A stretch of 30,172 nucleotides of DNA from an uncultured Gemmatimonadota bacterium (GTDB lineage Bacteria > Gemmatimonadota > Gemmatimonadetes > Gemmatimonadales > Gemmatimonadaceae). The stretch is from NCBI GenBank assembly GCA_946479895.1, contig CAMLHT010000006.1, forward strand, positions 1 through 30,172, given 5' to 3'. Below are positions 7,771 to 16,154 of this stretch, in pieces. The notes below the pieces were generated by a model that was given only the letters and a program-made list of their open reading frames with translations, searched no databases and was not told the origin of the DNA. Both the position numbers and the translations under genes were made by a program. Positions within the stretch are counted from its first letter, which is position 1. Each line of letters starts with the position of its first letter.

Positions 7771-8277
7771 ATGATCCGCCGACCCATCCCCCTGCTGGTC
7801 CGCGCCTGGCTCGTCACGGCAGTCGTCGACGCCATCTTCTCGAGCGCGCTCAACGTCTTCGCCTATCACTCCACCGTGGCCCTGCTGTGGCAGCGGGTGG
7901 CGTCGACCCTGCTCGGCCCTGATGCGCTGAATGGCGGGCCGAAGACGGTCTTCATCGGCCTCCTGATGCATGCCGGGGTCGCGCTGACGTGGTCCGCGGT
8001 GTTCCTGATCCTGGCCATGCGGTGGGCGGGGCTCCGGCGGGCGATCAGCACGCCGGCGGGGATCCTCGGAGTGGCGGCGCTCTACGGACCCGCCATATGG
8101 ATGGTGATGTCGTTCGTCGTCATCCCCACCGCGACCGGTCGGCCCCCGACGATCAATGCCCGATGGTGGGTCCAGTTCTTCGGCCACATCCCGTTCGTGG
8201 CCCTGCCGATCGTCGGCGTGATCTCCGGGGGAGAAGAGCCGCGGGTCGGTGACCCGGCTACTTCTCGGAGATCCTGA
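7771..8277 (+). CDS. Small integral membrane protein, unknown function
   Basis: I do not recognise a named family with certainty. From ATG 7771 the protein has 168 residues and about four membrane segments: LVTAVVDAIFSSALNVFAY, VFIGLLMHAGVALTWSAVFLILA, GILGVAALYGPAIWMVMSFVVI and FFGHIPFVALPIVGVI. Conserved-looking features are LMHAGVA in segment 2, YGPAIWMVM in segment 3 and the polar loop PTATGRPPTINARWW. An upstream in-frame ATG at 7693 would add a Pro/Arg-rich leader that overlaps the intergenic region, so I prefer 7771, though no good ribosome-binding site precedes it. Its last 20 bp overlap the convergent kinase gene. Confidence 0.6.
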   Translation: MIRRPIPLLVRAWLVTAVVDAIFSSALNVFAYHSTVALLWQRVASTLLGPDALNGGPKTVFIGLLMHAGVALTWSAVFLILAMRWAGLRRAISTPAGILGVAALYGPAIWMVMSFVVIPTATGRPPTINARWWVQFFGHIPFVALPIVGVISGGEEPRVGDPATSRRS

Positions 8278-9859
8278 ACTCGCGGGTCGCGCTCACCTCT
8301 CGCTTCTTCGCATCGGTCACGACGAGCTCGAGGCGATAGGATCCCGCCGACATCTCGTGGGTGTCGAGCGTCCACCGCTCCCGTGATCGCGGGCTGCCCG
8401 CTATCTCCGGCGCGATCTCGGTGTGCGGCTTCTGCTGGCCGAACCCGAACTGGCGCAGCTTGGTGAGCGTGAACCGGGCGGTGAATGGCGTCTGTCCCGA
8501 GAGGCCGCACACGTCGTAGCTCACGCGCATCCGGTCGGACCGCACCCGATCGGGAATGGAATCGAGGAGGGCGGAGTAGGCGATCGCCGGCGCCGACGCC
8601 AGCGTATCACGCTGGGGGCAGTTCGACGCGAGCCTGTTGTAGGCGATGATCGCCCTGGCCCGCTCCGACATGAGCGGCTTCGCCTCCACGACCACGCCCG
8701 CGATCACCGGTGGCTTCGGGGCAGCCGCCGCCGGCGTCACGACGAGGGATCCGAGCGAGCGTGACGACATCTCACCCTCCGCCCGTCCGACCGTCCGATT
8801 GAAGATGAAGCCGAACGCCGCGAGGGCAGCGACGCCGACCAGGCCGGTCACCGCGCGCTGCTGGACCAGGGACATCCGGCGCCACGCCGGCAGGTACCAG
8901 GGCTGAGGCGTCGGGATGATCTCGGTCGGCGCCATCAGGCCGGGGCTCGTCATCATCGACGCCGCGATCATCGGATCGGTGATCTGCCCGCCGAGCGCGG
9001 TGATGAGCTCGTGGCCGGTCTGGAAGCGATCGTCGGGCTTCTTCGCGAGCATGCGCGCGATCACCGAATAGAGCTGGCGAACGTCGTCATCGTCGACGGC
9101 GGGCTCGGGCTCGGGGAGCGGCTCGTGAATGTGCTTGTAGAGAACGGCAAAGGGCTCGTCCGCCTCGAACGGCGGCTTTCCGAACAGGCACTGGTAGGCA
9201 ACGACGCCGAGCGAGTAGATGTCGCTTCGTCCGTCCAGCTCGTGCCCCATCGCGTGCTCGGGGCTCATGTACCGCGGCGTGCCGAGGGAGATGCCGGCGG
9301 TCGTCTGCTGTCCGCCCGGGGCCTTCGCGATGCCGAAGTCGGTGATCACGCACCGGCCTTCGCTGTCGAGCATGATGTTGTCGGGCTTGATGTCCCGATG
9401 GACGACGTTGCGCTTGGCGGCGTAGGCGAGCGCGGACGCGGTCTCCATCAGGATGCGGCGGACGTCGCCCGCCGGGAGCTTCGGGCGCTCGCGCAGCACG
9501 GCGGAGAGCGACTGGCCGCGCAGCAGCTTCATGACGAAGAAGCAGACCTCGCCGTTCGGACCGGCGCGGCCGACCCGGTAGATCGGGACGATGTTCGGAT
9601 GCTCGAGCTTGGCGGCCGTGCGCGCCTCGTGCTCGAATCGTTCGACGAATGCCTGGTCCACGGCGAGCCGGGCCGGCAGCACCTTGATCGCCACCTCACG
9701 ATCGAGGGCGATCTCGCGCGCGCGCAGCACGATGGCCATTCCGCCACGGCCAAGCTCATCGAGGACCTCGTAATGATCGGCAAAAGCTTCGCGCAGCAGC
9801 TCACTCTCGGACAGTGGCTGCAGCGGAAGAGAAGAGTTGCCGAAACGAGGGATGGTCAT
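8258..9859 (-). CDS. Hanks-type Ser/Thr protein kinase with one TM and an extracytoplasmic domain
   Basis: The 533-residue protein starts at ATG 9859, with AGGA just upstream. Residues about 30-290 form a complete kinase domain: glycine loop LGRGGMAIV (36-44), VAIKV with Lys59, HRDIKPDN (154-161), DFG (174-176), the GTPRYMSPE activation end (193-201) and DIYSLGVV. All catalytic residues are present, so it should be active. A cytoplasmic linker leads to one membrane helix (AVTGLVGVAALAAFGFIF, about 336-353) and then about 180 outer residues. The outer part (VSYDVCGLSGQTPFTARFTLTKL and SAGSYRLELVVTDAKKREVSA) looks like a beta-sandwich and has no PASTA repeats. It probably transduces an envelope signal by phosphorylating cytoplasmic targets. 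Confidence 0.93.
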   Translation of the reverse strand: MTIPRFGNSSLPLQPLSESELLREAFADHYEVLDELGRGGMAIVLRAREIALDREVAIKVLPARLAVDQAFVERFEHEARTAAKLEHPNIVPIYRVGRAGPNGEVCFFVMKLLRGQSLSAVLRERPKLPAGDVRRILMETASALAYAAKRNVVHRDIKPDNIMLDSEGRCVITDFGIAKAPGGQQTTAGISLGTPRYMSPEHAMGHELDGRSDIYSLGVVAYQCLFGKPPFEADEPFAVLYKHIHEPLPEPEPAVDDDDVRQLYSVIARMLAKKPDDRFQTGHELITALGGQITDPMIAASMMTSPGLMAPTEIIPTPQPWYLPAWRRMSLVQQRAVTGLVGVAALAAFGFIFNRTVGRAEGEMSSRSLGSLVVTPAAAAPKPPVIAGVVVEAKPLMSERARAIIAYNRLASNCPQRDTLASAPAIAYSALLDSIPDRVRSDRMRVSYDVCGLSGQTPFTARFTLTKLRQFGFGQQKPHTEIAPEIAGSPRSRERWTLDTHEMSAGSYRLELVVTDAKKREVSATREFRISEK

Positions 9860-9867
9860 CCGTCCTG

Positions 9868-9897
9868 TAAATGCCCGTGTGAGAGGCTGTGAGTCAA
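9868..9897 (-). promoter_or_regulatory. Candidate promoter for the kinase gene
   Basis: Read on the minus strand, TTGACT (9892-9897, five of six to the -35 consensus) is followed after 18 bp by CATTTA (9868-9873), a weak -10. The kinase ATG is 8 nt further on. The -35 is good and the -10 poor, so this is tentative. Confidence 0.35.
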
Positions 9898-9914
9898 GAT
9901 TTGTACACGACGAG

Positions 9915-9937
9915 AAAAACGTGACGCACGACACGTT
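9915..9937 (-). terminator. Candidate intrinsic terminator after the TSUP gene
   Basis: On the minus strand, AACGTG (9932-9937), an 8-nt loop and CACGTT (9918-9923) make a 6-bp stem that runs into TTT (9915-9917), giving five Ts in all. It lies about 127 bp past the transporter's stop and upstream of the kinase promoter. The stem is short, so the call is weak. Confidence 0.35.
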
Positions 9938-10063
9938 CTACCCCGCAGGCTCCCCTGTGTAGCAGCGCGCACTCCGGCGCTAGCGGGTTCGACAATGCGG
10001 ACGCCCGTGCGTCGAGGAAGACCCGGTCGCAGAAATGGCGCCGCCGGGAAGCGGTCGCTCTCG

Positions 10064-10807
10064 CTACGTGACCAGCAGTCGGAGGGCAGCTATGCCGGCG
10101 AAGCCGAGCATCAGCGCGTCGAAGGTCCGCTGCGGGACGCGGTGTATGAGCCATCGGCCGGCGAACAACCCGATGAACACCGCCGGCACCAGCATCGCGT
10201 CGAACAGCAGGCTCGATCCGTGGATGACCCCGATCCCCGCGCTGAACGGCACCTTGAACAGGTTGATGATGAAGAAGAACCAGGCGAGGGTGCCGACGAC
10301 CTCGAACTTGGGCAGCCCGACGGCGACGAAGTAGAGGGCCACGAGGGGACCAGCCGCGTTCGCCATCATCGTTGTCATCCCGGCGAGAAGGCCCAGGCCG
10401 AGGGAGACTCCCCGCGAGTGCGGAACGTTCCCGAACAGGTCCGGCCAGCGGAGCCTCGCCAGCTGGAGCGCCGTCAGCACCAGGATCACGCTCCCGAGGA
10501 CCGGCCGGAACGACGCGTTGTCCATGCGCTGCATGATCAGGGTGCCGATGACCACGCCAATCATCGCCGCCGGCAATGTCCGGCGGACGTAGTCCCACCG
10601 CGCGTGCTGCCTGAAGATCCCGACGGCGCCGACGTCGGCCGCGATCAGCAGCGGGAGGACGACGCCGGTGGAATCGCGCGCGCCGAAGATGTTCGCGAAG
10701 ACGATGACGGCCACGAGTCCCATCCCGGCAAAGCCGGCCTTGCTGAGGCCCGCGCAGACCGCGGCGACGATCGCGAGAGACCATTCGAGCGTCGAGAGGT
10801 CAGGCAT
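10064..10807 (-). CDS. TSUP-family (TauE/SafE) membrane transporter
   Basis: The 247-residue protein is almost wholly hydrophobic, with about eight membrane segments in two related halves. It carries the family's WSLAIVAAVCAGLSKAGFAGMGL opening and the second-half counterpart LGLGLLAGMTTMMANAAGPLVALYF. The closing motif GRWLIHRVPQRTFDALMLGFAGIAALRLL is also typical of TauE/SafE. Members export sulfite, sulfoacetate or related organosulfur anions, but the substrate cannot be deduced. The start at ATG 10807 has no ribosome-binding site, and a C/T-rich arm of an inverted repeat lies just upstream on its strand. It is the last gene in the minus-strand run from MscS onward. Confidence 0.9.
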   Translation of the reverse strand: MPDLSTLEWSLAIVAAVCAGLSKAGFAGMGLVAVIVFANIFGARDSTGVVLPLLIAADVGAVGIFRQHARWDYVRRTLPAAMIGVVIGTLIMQRMDNASFRPVLGSVILVLTALQLARLRWPDLFGNVPHSRGVSLGLGLLAGMTTMMANAAGPLVALYFVAVGLPKFEVVGTLAWFFFIINLFKVPFSAGIGVIHGSSLLFDAMLVPAVFIGLFAGRWLIHRVPQRTFDALMLGFAGIAALRLLVT

Positions 10808-10812
10808 TGGCT

Positions 10813-10923
10813 GGAGTGGGAGTGAGGGTGGGAGTGGGAGTGAAGACGGCGTCGCTCACGGCGGCGATTGCGACTCAACCCATACCCACTCCCACTGCCA
10901 CTCCCACTCCCACTCCCACTCCC
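10813..10923. repeat. Inverted arrays of a GGGAGT hexamer (hairpin / G-quadruplex)
   Basis: The left arm (10813-10842) reads GGGAGT-like units on the plus strand, and the right arm (10879-10923) reads CACTCC units, which is the same hexamer on the minus strand. The arms can pair over about 25 bp around a 36-bp centre. Each strand also has a canonical four-run G-quadruplex pattern: plus strand 10818-10838, and minus strand 10903-10923 with 3-nt loops. The block begins 1 nt after the S9 peptidase stop and ends a few nt before the TSUP start. It may terminate or attenuate transcription between the two genes. Confidence 0.8.
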
Positions 10924-10924
10924 A

Positions 10925-13648
10925 TCACTTGTTCGCGTCGAGCAAGGCCTTCCGCTCGAGCGCCGACTGCCCGTCGACGATCCACTTCGCCGGCGGATTG
11001 CCCTTGAGATAATGATCGAACCACTGGTTGATGCGCCGGTGGTAATCGACCTGGTTCTCCTTCTTCGCGAGCCCGTGGCCCTCGCCAGGGTACATGAGCA
11101 TCACCACCTGCTTCCCCGCACGACGCGCGTAGTTGTAGAAGAGCGATCCCTGGCGCGAATCCACCGTGCCGTCCTCCGAGCCCACCTCGAGCAGCATGGA
11201 CTTCGCCGGCATCTCGTGCACCTTCGCCAGCGGGGAGTTGTCGAGCATCGCCTTGAAGTCCTCCCAGGGCGGAACCTCCATCCGGAACTGACCCGTCTCC
11301 CAGTGGTCGAACTCCGCGCTGCCGCCCTGCCAGTGGAGCTGGCCGGCGAAGCTGATCATGTCGGTGATGCCGGATCCGGCCACCGTCGTCGCGAACATCC
11401 GGCTGTGGGTGCCGAGGAAGGCCGCTTCGTATCCGCCCTGGGAGTGGCCGATGTGGCCGACCTTCGTCGAGTCGATCAGGCCGCGGGCGATCACGCTCCT
11501 GAGCGCGCCCTCCACCGCGTACTGGGCGCCGAGTCCCGGCTCGCGCGGGCGGAACACGATGTCGGGCATCATCACGAAATACCCGTTCTGCGTCCACACG
11601 GTCGTGTTGTAGTAGTCGGTCTCGCGCGGCGCGATGTAGCGATGGAGCCCCTGCGTGAGGAGCTCATAGGTATACACGATCATCGGATACTTCTTCGACG
11701 GATCGTAGTTGGCCGGATAGTAGAGCAGGGCCTGGAGCGGCACGCCGATGGTGCTCCGGAAATCGAAGAGCTCGGCCTTGCCCCACGCGTAATCGTTCTG
11801 GAACGGATTCGTCTCGCTCACCTTCCTGGCGCTCGCGAGATCAGCTCCGACGTAGACGTTCGGTGATTCATCATGGCGCTGGCGGGTGAACGCGAAGACG
11901 GTGGCGCTGTCCGCCTTCGCCAGCCCGCCGTACGCCGCATCCGCGAGCACGAGCCGCCGCACGACGCCCGAGGGTTCACGACGCGCGAAGCCGGACTGCT
12001 TCGTCTTCTTCCCCGTGAGGGTGAAGAGCTGGGGCCTGGCGAGGTCGAATGCGCGCTCCGCGGGCGGGGCATTGAAGGGCGCGAAGTTGACGAGCCGATG
12101 CACGACGCCGTCCTTCGCCCCGTCGGTGAGCTTCTCGCCACCGGAACCGTCGAGGGCGATCGCCCAGACGTCATGCGTGTCGTTGAGGAGATACGTCTTC
12201 CCGTCCTTCGACCAGCCCGCGGGCGAGATCACCGGCGCGACGTTGTTGGGATGGTCGTCATCATGATCGACGAAGTCCGCCTTCTTCGATGCGGTGAGGA
12301 CGCCGGTCAGGTTCGTGCGCCGTCCCGTAGGGAGGTCCACCGCCCAGAAATCCGTCCCGTCCGACCACGTGAGCTTCGTGCCGGTGGGATCACCGCCATA
12401 GTAGTGCCGGACCTTCTCCAGGACCCGCTTCCGTTCGCCCGTGGAGAGATCCGTGACGTACACGTCCTGGTCGAATCGCCCGAACTTCTGGCCCCACGCG
12501 TAGGGCTTGCGGTCGATCTCCGTCGCGTACCGCCCGCCCTCGAGCGCCGCGGCGTTCTCGAGGATGTCGTTGCCGACGGGAATGACCCGGTTCTCACGCG
12601 GATTCCACGCGGTGAGAAGGGTGCGGCGCAGGTCGGCCTGCTCCTGGGCCTTCTGCTGCGGCAGCATGCGAACGTCGTTCGGGTGCCAGATCTCCACGTC
12701 CGACACCTTCTCGTCGCTCTTCCTGGGAGCGTCCGCGACGGGCTCACGCCTGCGAACGCCGAACCAGATCAGGCGCCCGTCCGCCGACCACGCCGGCCGC
12801 CGGTAGTCGGCGATGCGCATGCCGGCGGGGAATGACGCGGCCGTCCCCGGCGCGAGCTGGGCCAGCGCCGGATCCGCCGACCGCACGTTCGTCCACGCGA
12901 GGAGCACGTGGGCGGTGTCCCGGAACTCCTTGTCCACCTGCGTGCGCAGGACCGCGAGATCGGCCGACCTGGGGCGCCAGGCGAGGGCGCGATACTGAGC
13001 GGGCGAGGACTGGAGTGCGCGCACCGTGCCGGTCGCTGCATCGTAGAGCTGGACCCCGTTGCCGACACCGCCATCGGTATCGATGGTGAGCGCGAGCAGC
13101 GCTCCGGCGTCCGCCCAGGCCTGCTCGCCGACGTTCGAGAACGACAGGCGGGTTCCGCCCGCCAGGTCGTGGACGAGGACTTCGCTCGTCTTCTTCCCTT
13201 CGGCCGCGTAGCGCGTGAGGGCGACGAATCGTCCGTCCGGGCTGACCGACCACGCGCTGACGTCGCTCACCGCGATCGTCTGCCCGGTGGCCAGGTTCCG
13301 CAGCTCGACCGAGTTGCGGATGGGCTTCTTCTCCTTCGTCAGCCGCTCACGCTCCTTCGGCGACACCGTGACCGTGTACACGACCCACTTGCCGTCCGGC
13401 GTGAACGCCGGCGCCTGGGCGTAGGCGATCGCGATCGTCGTGTCACGTGGGCCGCCGCGAAGACGGAGCTGATTCTCCTCGTCGACGCGATTCACGCCGA
13501 ACGCGACCCAGTCACCACGGGGTGACAACCGGGAAGCGCCGAGCAGCTCCCACTTCCCGTAGTCCTTCGGGGTGACGACTGGCTTCGGCTGGGCGGCCGC
13601 CGTGGTGGCGACCGCGGCGATGAGCATCGTGGCGATGGCGCGATTCAT
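10925..13648 (-). CDS. Secreted S9-family (prolyl oligopeptidase/DPP-type) peptidase
   Basis: The 907-residue protein has a signal peptide (MNRAIATMLIAAVATTAAAQ) and AGGAGAG 6 nt before ATG 13648. Residues about 30-600 are a beta-propeller with repeated blade motifs such as AFTPDGKWVVY, SVSPDGRFVAL and AWSADGRLIWFG. Residues about 620-890 are the alpha/beta-hydrolase domain with Ser736 in GHSQGGYEA, Asp826 in GSEDGTVD and His858 in PGEGHGL. The triad is complete. Such enzymes cut peptides after Pro or Ala in the periplasm or outside. It follows the DUF481 gene by 47 bp on the same strand, so it may be read through from the channel operon. The mRNA runs straight into a G-rich repeat after its stop. 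Confidence 0.94.
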   Translation of the reverse strand: MNRAIATMLIAAVATTAAAQPKPVVTPKDYGKWELLGASRLSPRGDWVAFGVNRVDEENQLRLRGGPRDTTIAIAYAQAPAFTPDGKWVVYTVTVSPKERERLTKEKKPIRNSVELRNLATGQTIAVSDVSAWSVSPDGRFVALTRYAAEGKKTSEVLVHDLAGGTRLSFSNVGEQAWADAGALLALTIDTDGGVGNGVQLYDAATGTVRALQSSPAQYRALAWRPRSADLAVLRTQVDKEFRDTAHVLLAWTNVRSADPALAQLAPGTAASFPAGMRIADYRRPAWSADGRLIWFGVRRREPVADAPRKSDEKVSDVEIWHPNDVRMLPQQKAQEQADLRRTLLTAWNPRENRVIPVGNDILENAAALEGGRYATEIDRKPYAWGQKFGRFDQDVYVTDLSTGERKRVLEKVRHYYGGDPTGTKLTWSDGTDFWAVDLPTGRRTNLTGVLTASKKADFVDHDDDHPNNVAPVISPAGWSKDGKTYLLNDTHDVWAIALDGSGGEKLTDGAKDGVVHRLVNFAPFNAPPAERAFDLARPQLFTLTGKKTKQSGFARREPSGVVRRLVLADAAYGGLAKADSATVFAFTRQRHDESPNVYVGADLASARKVSETNPFQNDYAWGKAELFDFRSTIGVPLQALLYYPANYDPSKKYPMIVYTYELLTQGLHRYIAPRETDYYNTTVWTQNGYFVMMPDIVFRPREPGLGAQYAVEGALRSVIARGLIDSTKVGHIGHSQGGYEAAFLGTHSRMFATTVAGSGITDMISFAGQLHWQGGSAEFDHWETGQFRMEVPPWEDFKAMLDNSPLAKVHEMPAKSMLLEVGSEDGTVDSRQGSLFYNYARRAGKQVVMLMYPGEGHGLAKKENQVDYHRRINQWFDHYLKGNPPAKWIVDGQSALERKALLDANK

Positions 13649-13695
13649 GGATTTCTCTCCTGGGACCTTTGGCGCGGCGGCGTCCCGCCCGCCGC

Positions 13696-14451
13696 CTAGA
13701 ATTGCAGCTTGATTCCGGCGACCAGCAGCTGGTCTTCCCGTTTGACACCCGCGGGCGGGCGCGAATCCACCCGGTACGCGTACTGGGTGAAGATCGTGGA
13801 CATCTTCGTCGGCGAATATCCGAGCCGGGTCGACGCGTCGATGTTGTAGTCGGCGGTGTTCTCGACCTCCGGCTGCCAGAAGGTCGTCTGCTCGAACGAG
13901 AAGCCGTTCGCGTACTTCTGCGCGATCTTCGGCCGGACGCTGAGGCGGATCGTGCGCTGGGTGGGCTCGGGCGTGGCGGCCGACGGCGCAGTGAGGATGT
14001 TCTTGTACGCGTACACGCCGGCGGCGCTCAGCGACGCCGCGCCGGCCCTGTTCCGGAAGTAGGTGTATTTCGCGCCCAGCCCCGCGTTCGAGAGCAGGTC
14101 GATGCGGCGGATCCGGTCGCGCTCCACGCTGCCGAACACGAACGGCGACCAGGTCGCCGCGGGGTGGAAATCACCCTTGAGGGTCGTCGACATCCGGCGG
14201 GCGATCACGCTGCCATTGCTCTCGCCATAGGTCAGCGCGCTCGCCCAGTCGAGCTCGAACTGCTTGCGATTCAGGTGCGTGAAGCGGAGGCCCGTGGACA
14301 GCATGGTGTACGAGCTGTTGCCACGGGCCGCGTTCAGTCCCAGCTCGCTGCCGACGGCCCAGCGGTCGACCCGGGCCGTCGCATCCTGCGCGCTCGCGCG
14401 GCCGGAAGCGCCGAACGCGATGGCGGCGAGGACGGCGGCCCTCGGGATCAA
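13696..14451 (-). CDS. DUF481 outer-membrane beta-barrel protein (YdiY-like)
   Basis: The open frame has no ATG or GTG near the signal peptide. TTG at 14451 gives LIPRAAVLAAIAFGASGRASAQDA, a good signal peptide, and overlaps the stop of the upstream channel gene (TTGA), so I choose it: 251 residues, probably made by translational coupling. The mature part matches DUF481: WAVGSELGLNAARGNSSYTMLSTGLRFTHL, YGESNGSVIARRMSTTLKGDF, PFVFGSVERDRIRRIDLLSNAGLGAKY, closing with DQLLVAGIKLQF, which ends in the barrel-type Phe. Members are outer-membrane proteins, some salt- or acid-inducible, with no defined substrate. The link to a mechanosensitive channel fits an osmotic-stress role. Confidence 0.87.
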   Translation of the reverse strand: MIPRAAVLAAIAFGASGRASAQDATARVDRWAVGSELGLNAARGNSSYTMLSTGLRFTHLNRKQFELDWASALTYGESNGSVIARRMSTTLKGDFHPAATWSPFVFGSVERDRIRRIDLLSNAGLGAKYTYFRNRAGAASLSAAGVYAYKNILTAPSAATPEPTQRTIRLSVRPKIAQKYANGFSFEQTTFWQPEVENTADYNIDASTRLGYSPTKMSTIFTQYAYRVDSRPPAGVKREDQLLVAGIKLQF

Positions 14452-15965
14452 TTGACGCGGAGCGACGGCGCGGTCGTGCCGACGCGGGAGACCGGCAGCT
14501 CGCCGGCGGGAACGCCGACGCGGAAGAATCCCTTGATCTTCTCGATGATCGCGCGCGCCAGGCTCCGCTCCTCGGCGGCGATCTGCGCGGCATCCGCCTG
14601 CGCGAGCGCGTCCGCCGTCCGCGAACGGCGATGGGCGATCGCCTCGGCCAGCGTCTGCACCACGTCCGGCTGGGTGGCGATGAGGGACGCGAACGCCTCC
14701 TTCTGGATCTCGAAGATCAGCGAGTCGCAGGCGGCGGTCACCGTCGCCGTGCGGGGCTCCCCGGTCAGCGCGCTGATCTCCCCGAAGAACGATCCGGCGC
14801 CCAGCTTGCCGACGCGCACGATCGACTGGCGATCGTTGCTCGGCACCTGCGCGTGGAGGAGTCCCTCGAAGATCACGAACATCGAGTCGCCGAGGTCGTT
14901 CGCGTGCACCACGGCCTCGCCGGCCCGGACGGAGAGCTGGCGCATGCGCAGCGCGAGATGCTCGCGCGCGGCGGGGTCGAGGTTGCGGAACAGGTCCGTC
15001 CGGGCGAGCAGGGTCGCGCGGTCGGCGAGCGACGACGGGTCCTGCGCGCGCTCGTGCTGGAGGCCGGTGATGATCTCGCGCTTCGTCGTCGCCATGCTCA
15101 GCCCCGCGTAGTGGAGCTGGTCGAGCACGGCCTGCATGACCGCGTGGCGCGCCTTGCCGGGGCCGCCGAGCCGCGGGTCGATGAAGTACTTGATCTTGTA
15201 GTCCACGCCGGCGTCGGTGAAGCCCTTGATCCGGGTCTTCGGCGCCGGGTCCTCGAGGACGCCGTTCGTGCCGGCGACGCCCATCGCCGCCGCCGTCAGC
15301 ACACGCATCGCCCGCTCGGCCGGCACGCCGGCGTCGAGCGACACGATGAACTCCATCTCGCTCGTCTCGCTCGGCTTCGAGAAGTTGATGACCGTGGCCT
15401 CGCCGAGCTTGCCGTTCGGGACCACGACGAGATTCCCTTCCGCGGTCTGGATGCGCGTCGTGCGCCAGTTGAGCTCCACGACCTTGCCGCTCGGGCCACC
15501 GAGCAGCTGGATGTAGTGGCCGATCTCGAAGGGGCGGTCGAAGTTCAGGGCCAGGCCCATGAACACGTCCATGATGACGTTGCGGAGCGCGAGTCCGATG
15601 ACGAGTCCGACGAGGCCCGACGCCGCCCAGAACTTCCCGATGTCCTGGTCGAAGACGACCTTGACGATGCCAGAAACGGCGAGCGCGTAGACGACGACCC
15701 TGGAGACGTCGCGCAGCAGCCGCGGAACGGGAACGCGACGTCCAACCTGGTCCCAGACCGTGACGTCGATGATCCGCGTGAGGAGATAGGCAAACGACAG
15801 CCAGACGCCGATCTGGATTACATAAGGAAGCGTGGCGCGGAGCTGCTTCCAGGTGGTGAGCCCGAGCTGGACGAAGATCTCGTTTTCGTAGATCGTCGCG
15901 ACGGTGAAGAGGGCGACGACGGCGGCGGGCAGCCAGAGGTGCTTGACGAGTGTGCGGACCTGCAT
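14448..15965 (-). CDS. MscS-family channel with C-terminal cyclic-nucleotide-binding domain
   Basis: The 505-residue protein has three or four membrane helices in the first 130 residues. The MscS pore helix and beta domain follow (FWAASGLVGLVIGLALRNVI, then FDRPFEIGHYIQLLGGPSGKVVELNWRTTRI and VVVPNGKLGEATVINFS). Residues about 325-435 are a cyclic-nucleotide-binding domain: VRAGEAVVHANDLGDSMFVIFEGLLHAQV and the phosphate cassette FFGEISALTGEPRTATV, with the Glu and Arg that hold cNMP. This is the architecture of bacterial cyclic-nucleotide-gated MscS-like channels, which respond to ligand more than to tension. A charged C-terminal helix ends the protein. Its stop overlaps the TTG start of the DUF481 gene. 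ATG 15965 lacks a clear ribosome-binding site. Confidence 0.92.
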   Translation of the reverse strand: MQVRTLVKHLWLPAAVVALFTVATIYENEIFVQLGLTTWKQLRATLPYVIQIGVWLSFAYLLTRIIDVTVWDQVGRRVPVPRLLRDVSRVVVYALAVSGIVKVVFDQDIGKFWAASGLVGLVIGLALRNVIMDVFMGLALNFDRPFEIGHYIQLLGGPSGKVVELNWRTTRIQTAEGNLVVVPNGKLGEATVINFSKPSETSEMEFIVSLDAGVPAERAMRVLTAAAMGVAGTNGVLEDPAPKTRIKGFTDAGVDYKIKYFIDPRLGGPGKARHAVMQAVLDQLHYAGLSMATTKREIITGLQHERAQDPSSLADRATLLARTDLFRNLDPAAREHLALRMRQLSVRAGEAVVHANDLGDSMFVIFEGLLHAQVPSNDRQSIVRVGKLGAGSFFGEISALTGEPRTATVTAACDSLIFEIQKEAFASLIATQPDVVQTLAEAIAHRRSRTADALAQADAAQIAAEERSLARAIIEKIKGFFRVGVPAGELPVSRVGTTAPSLRVN

Positions 15966-16154
15966 CGGTGGCGCAGCGGCGGGAAGGCGGGGATCCGGCG
16001 GGTGGAGGAGGGCTGAAGATACGGGCCGCCGGGCTTTCCGCTATGGTGGCGTGCGCCGCGGGCCGGCGTGGTGACCGAACCCCTGCAACCCGTGGTCGAC
16101 CGGATAAGTTGATGATGAAACCGACCGTGGGGTTTCGACCCTGCTGGAGCCCAC

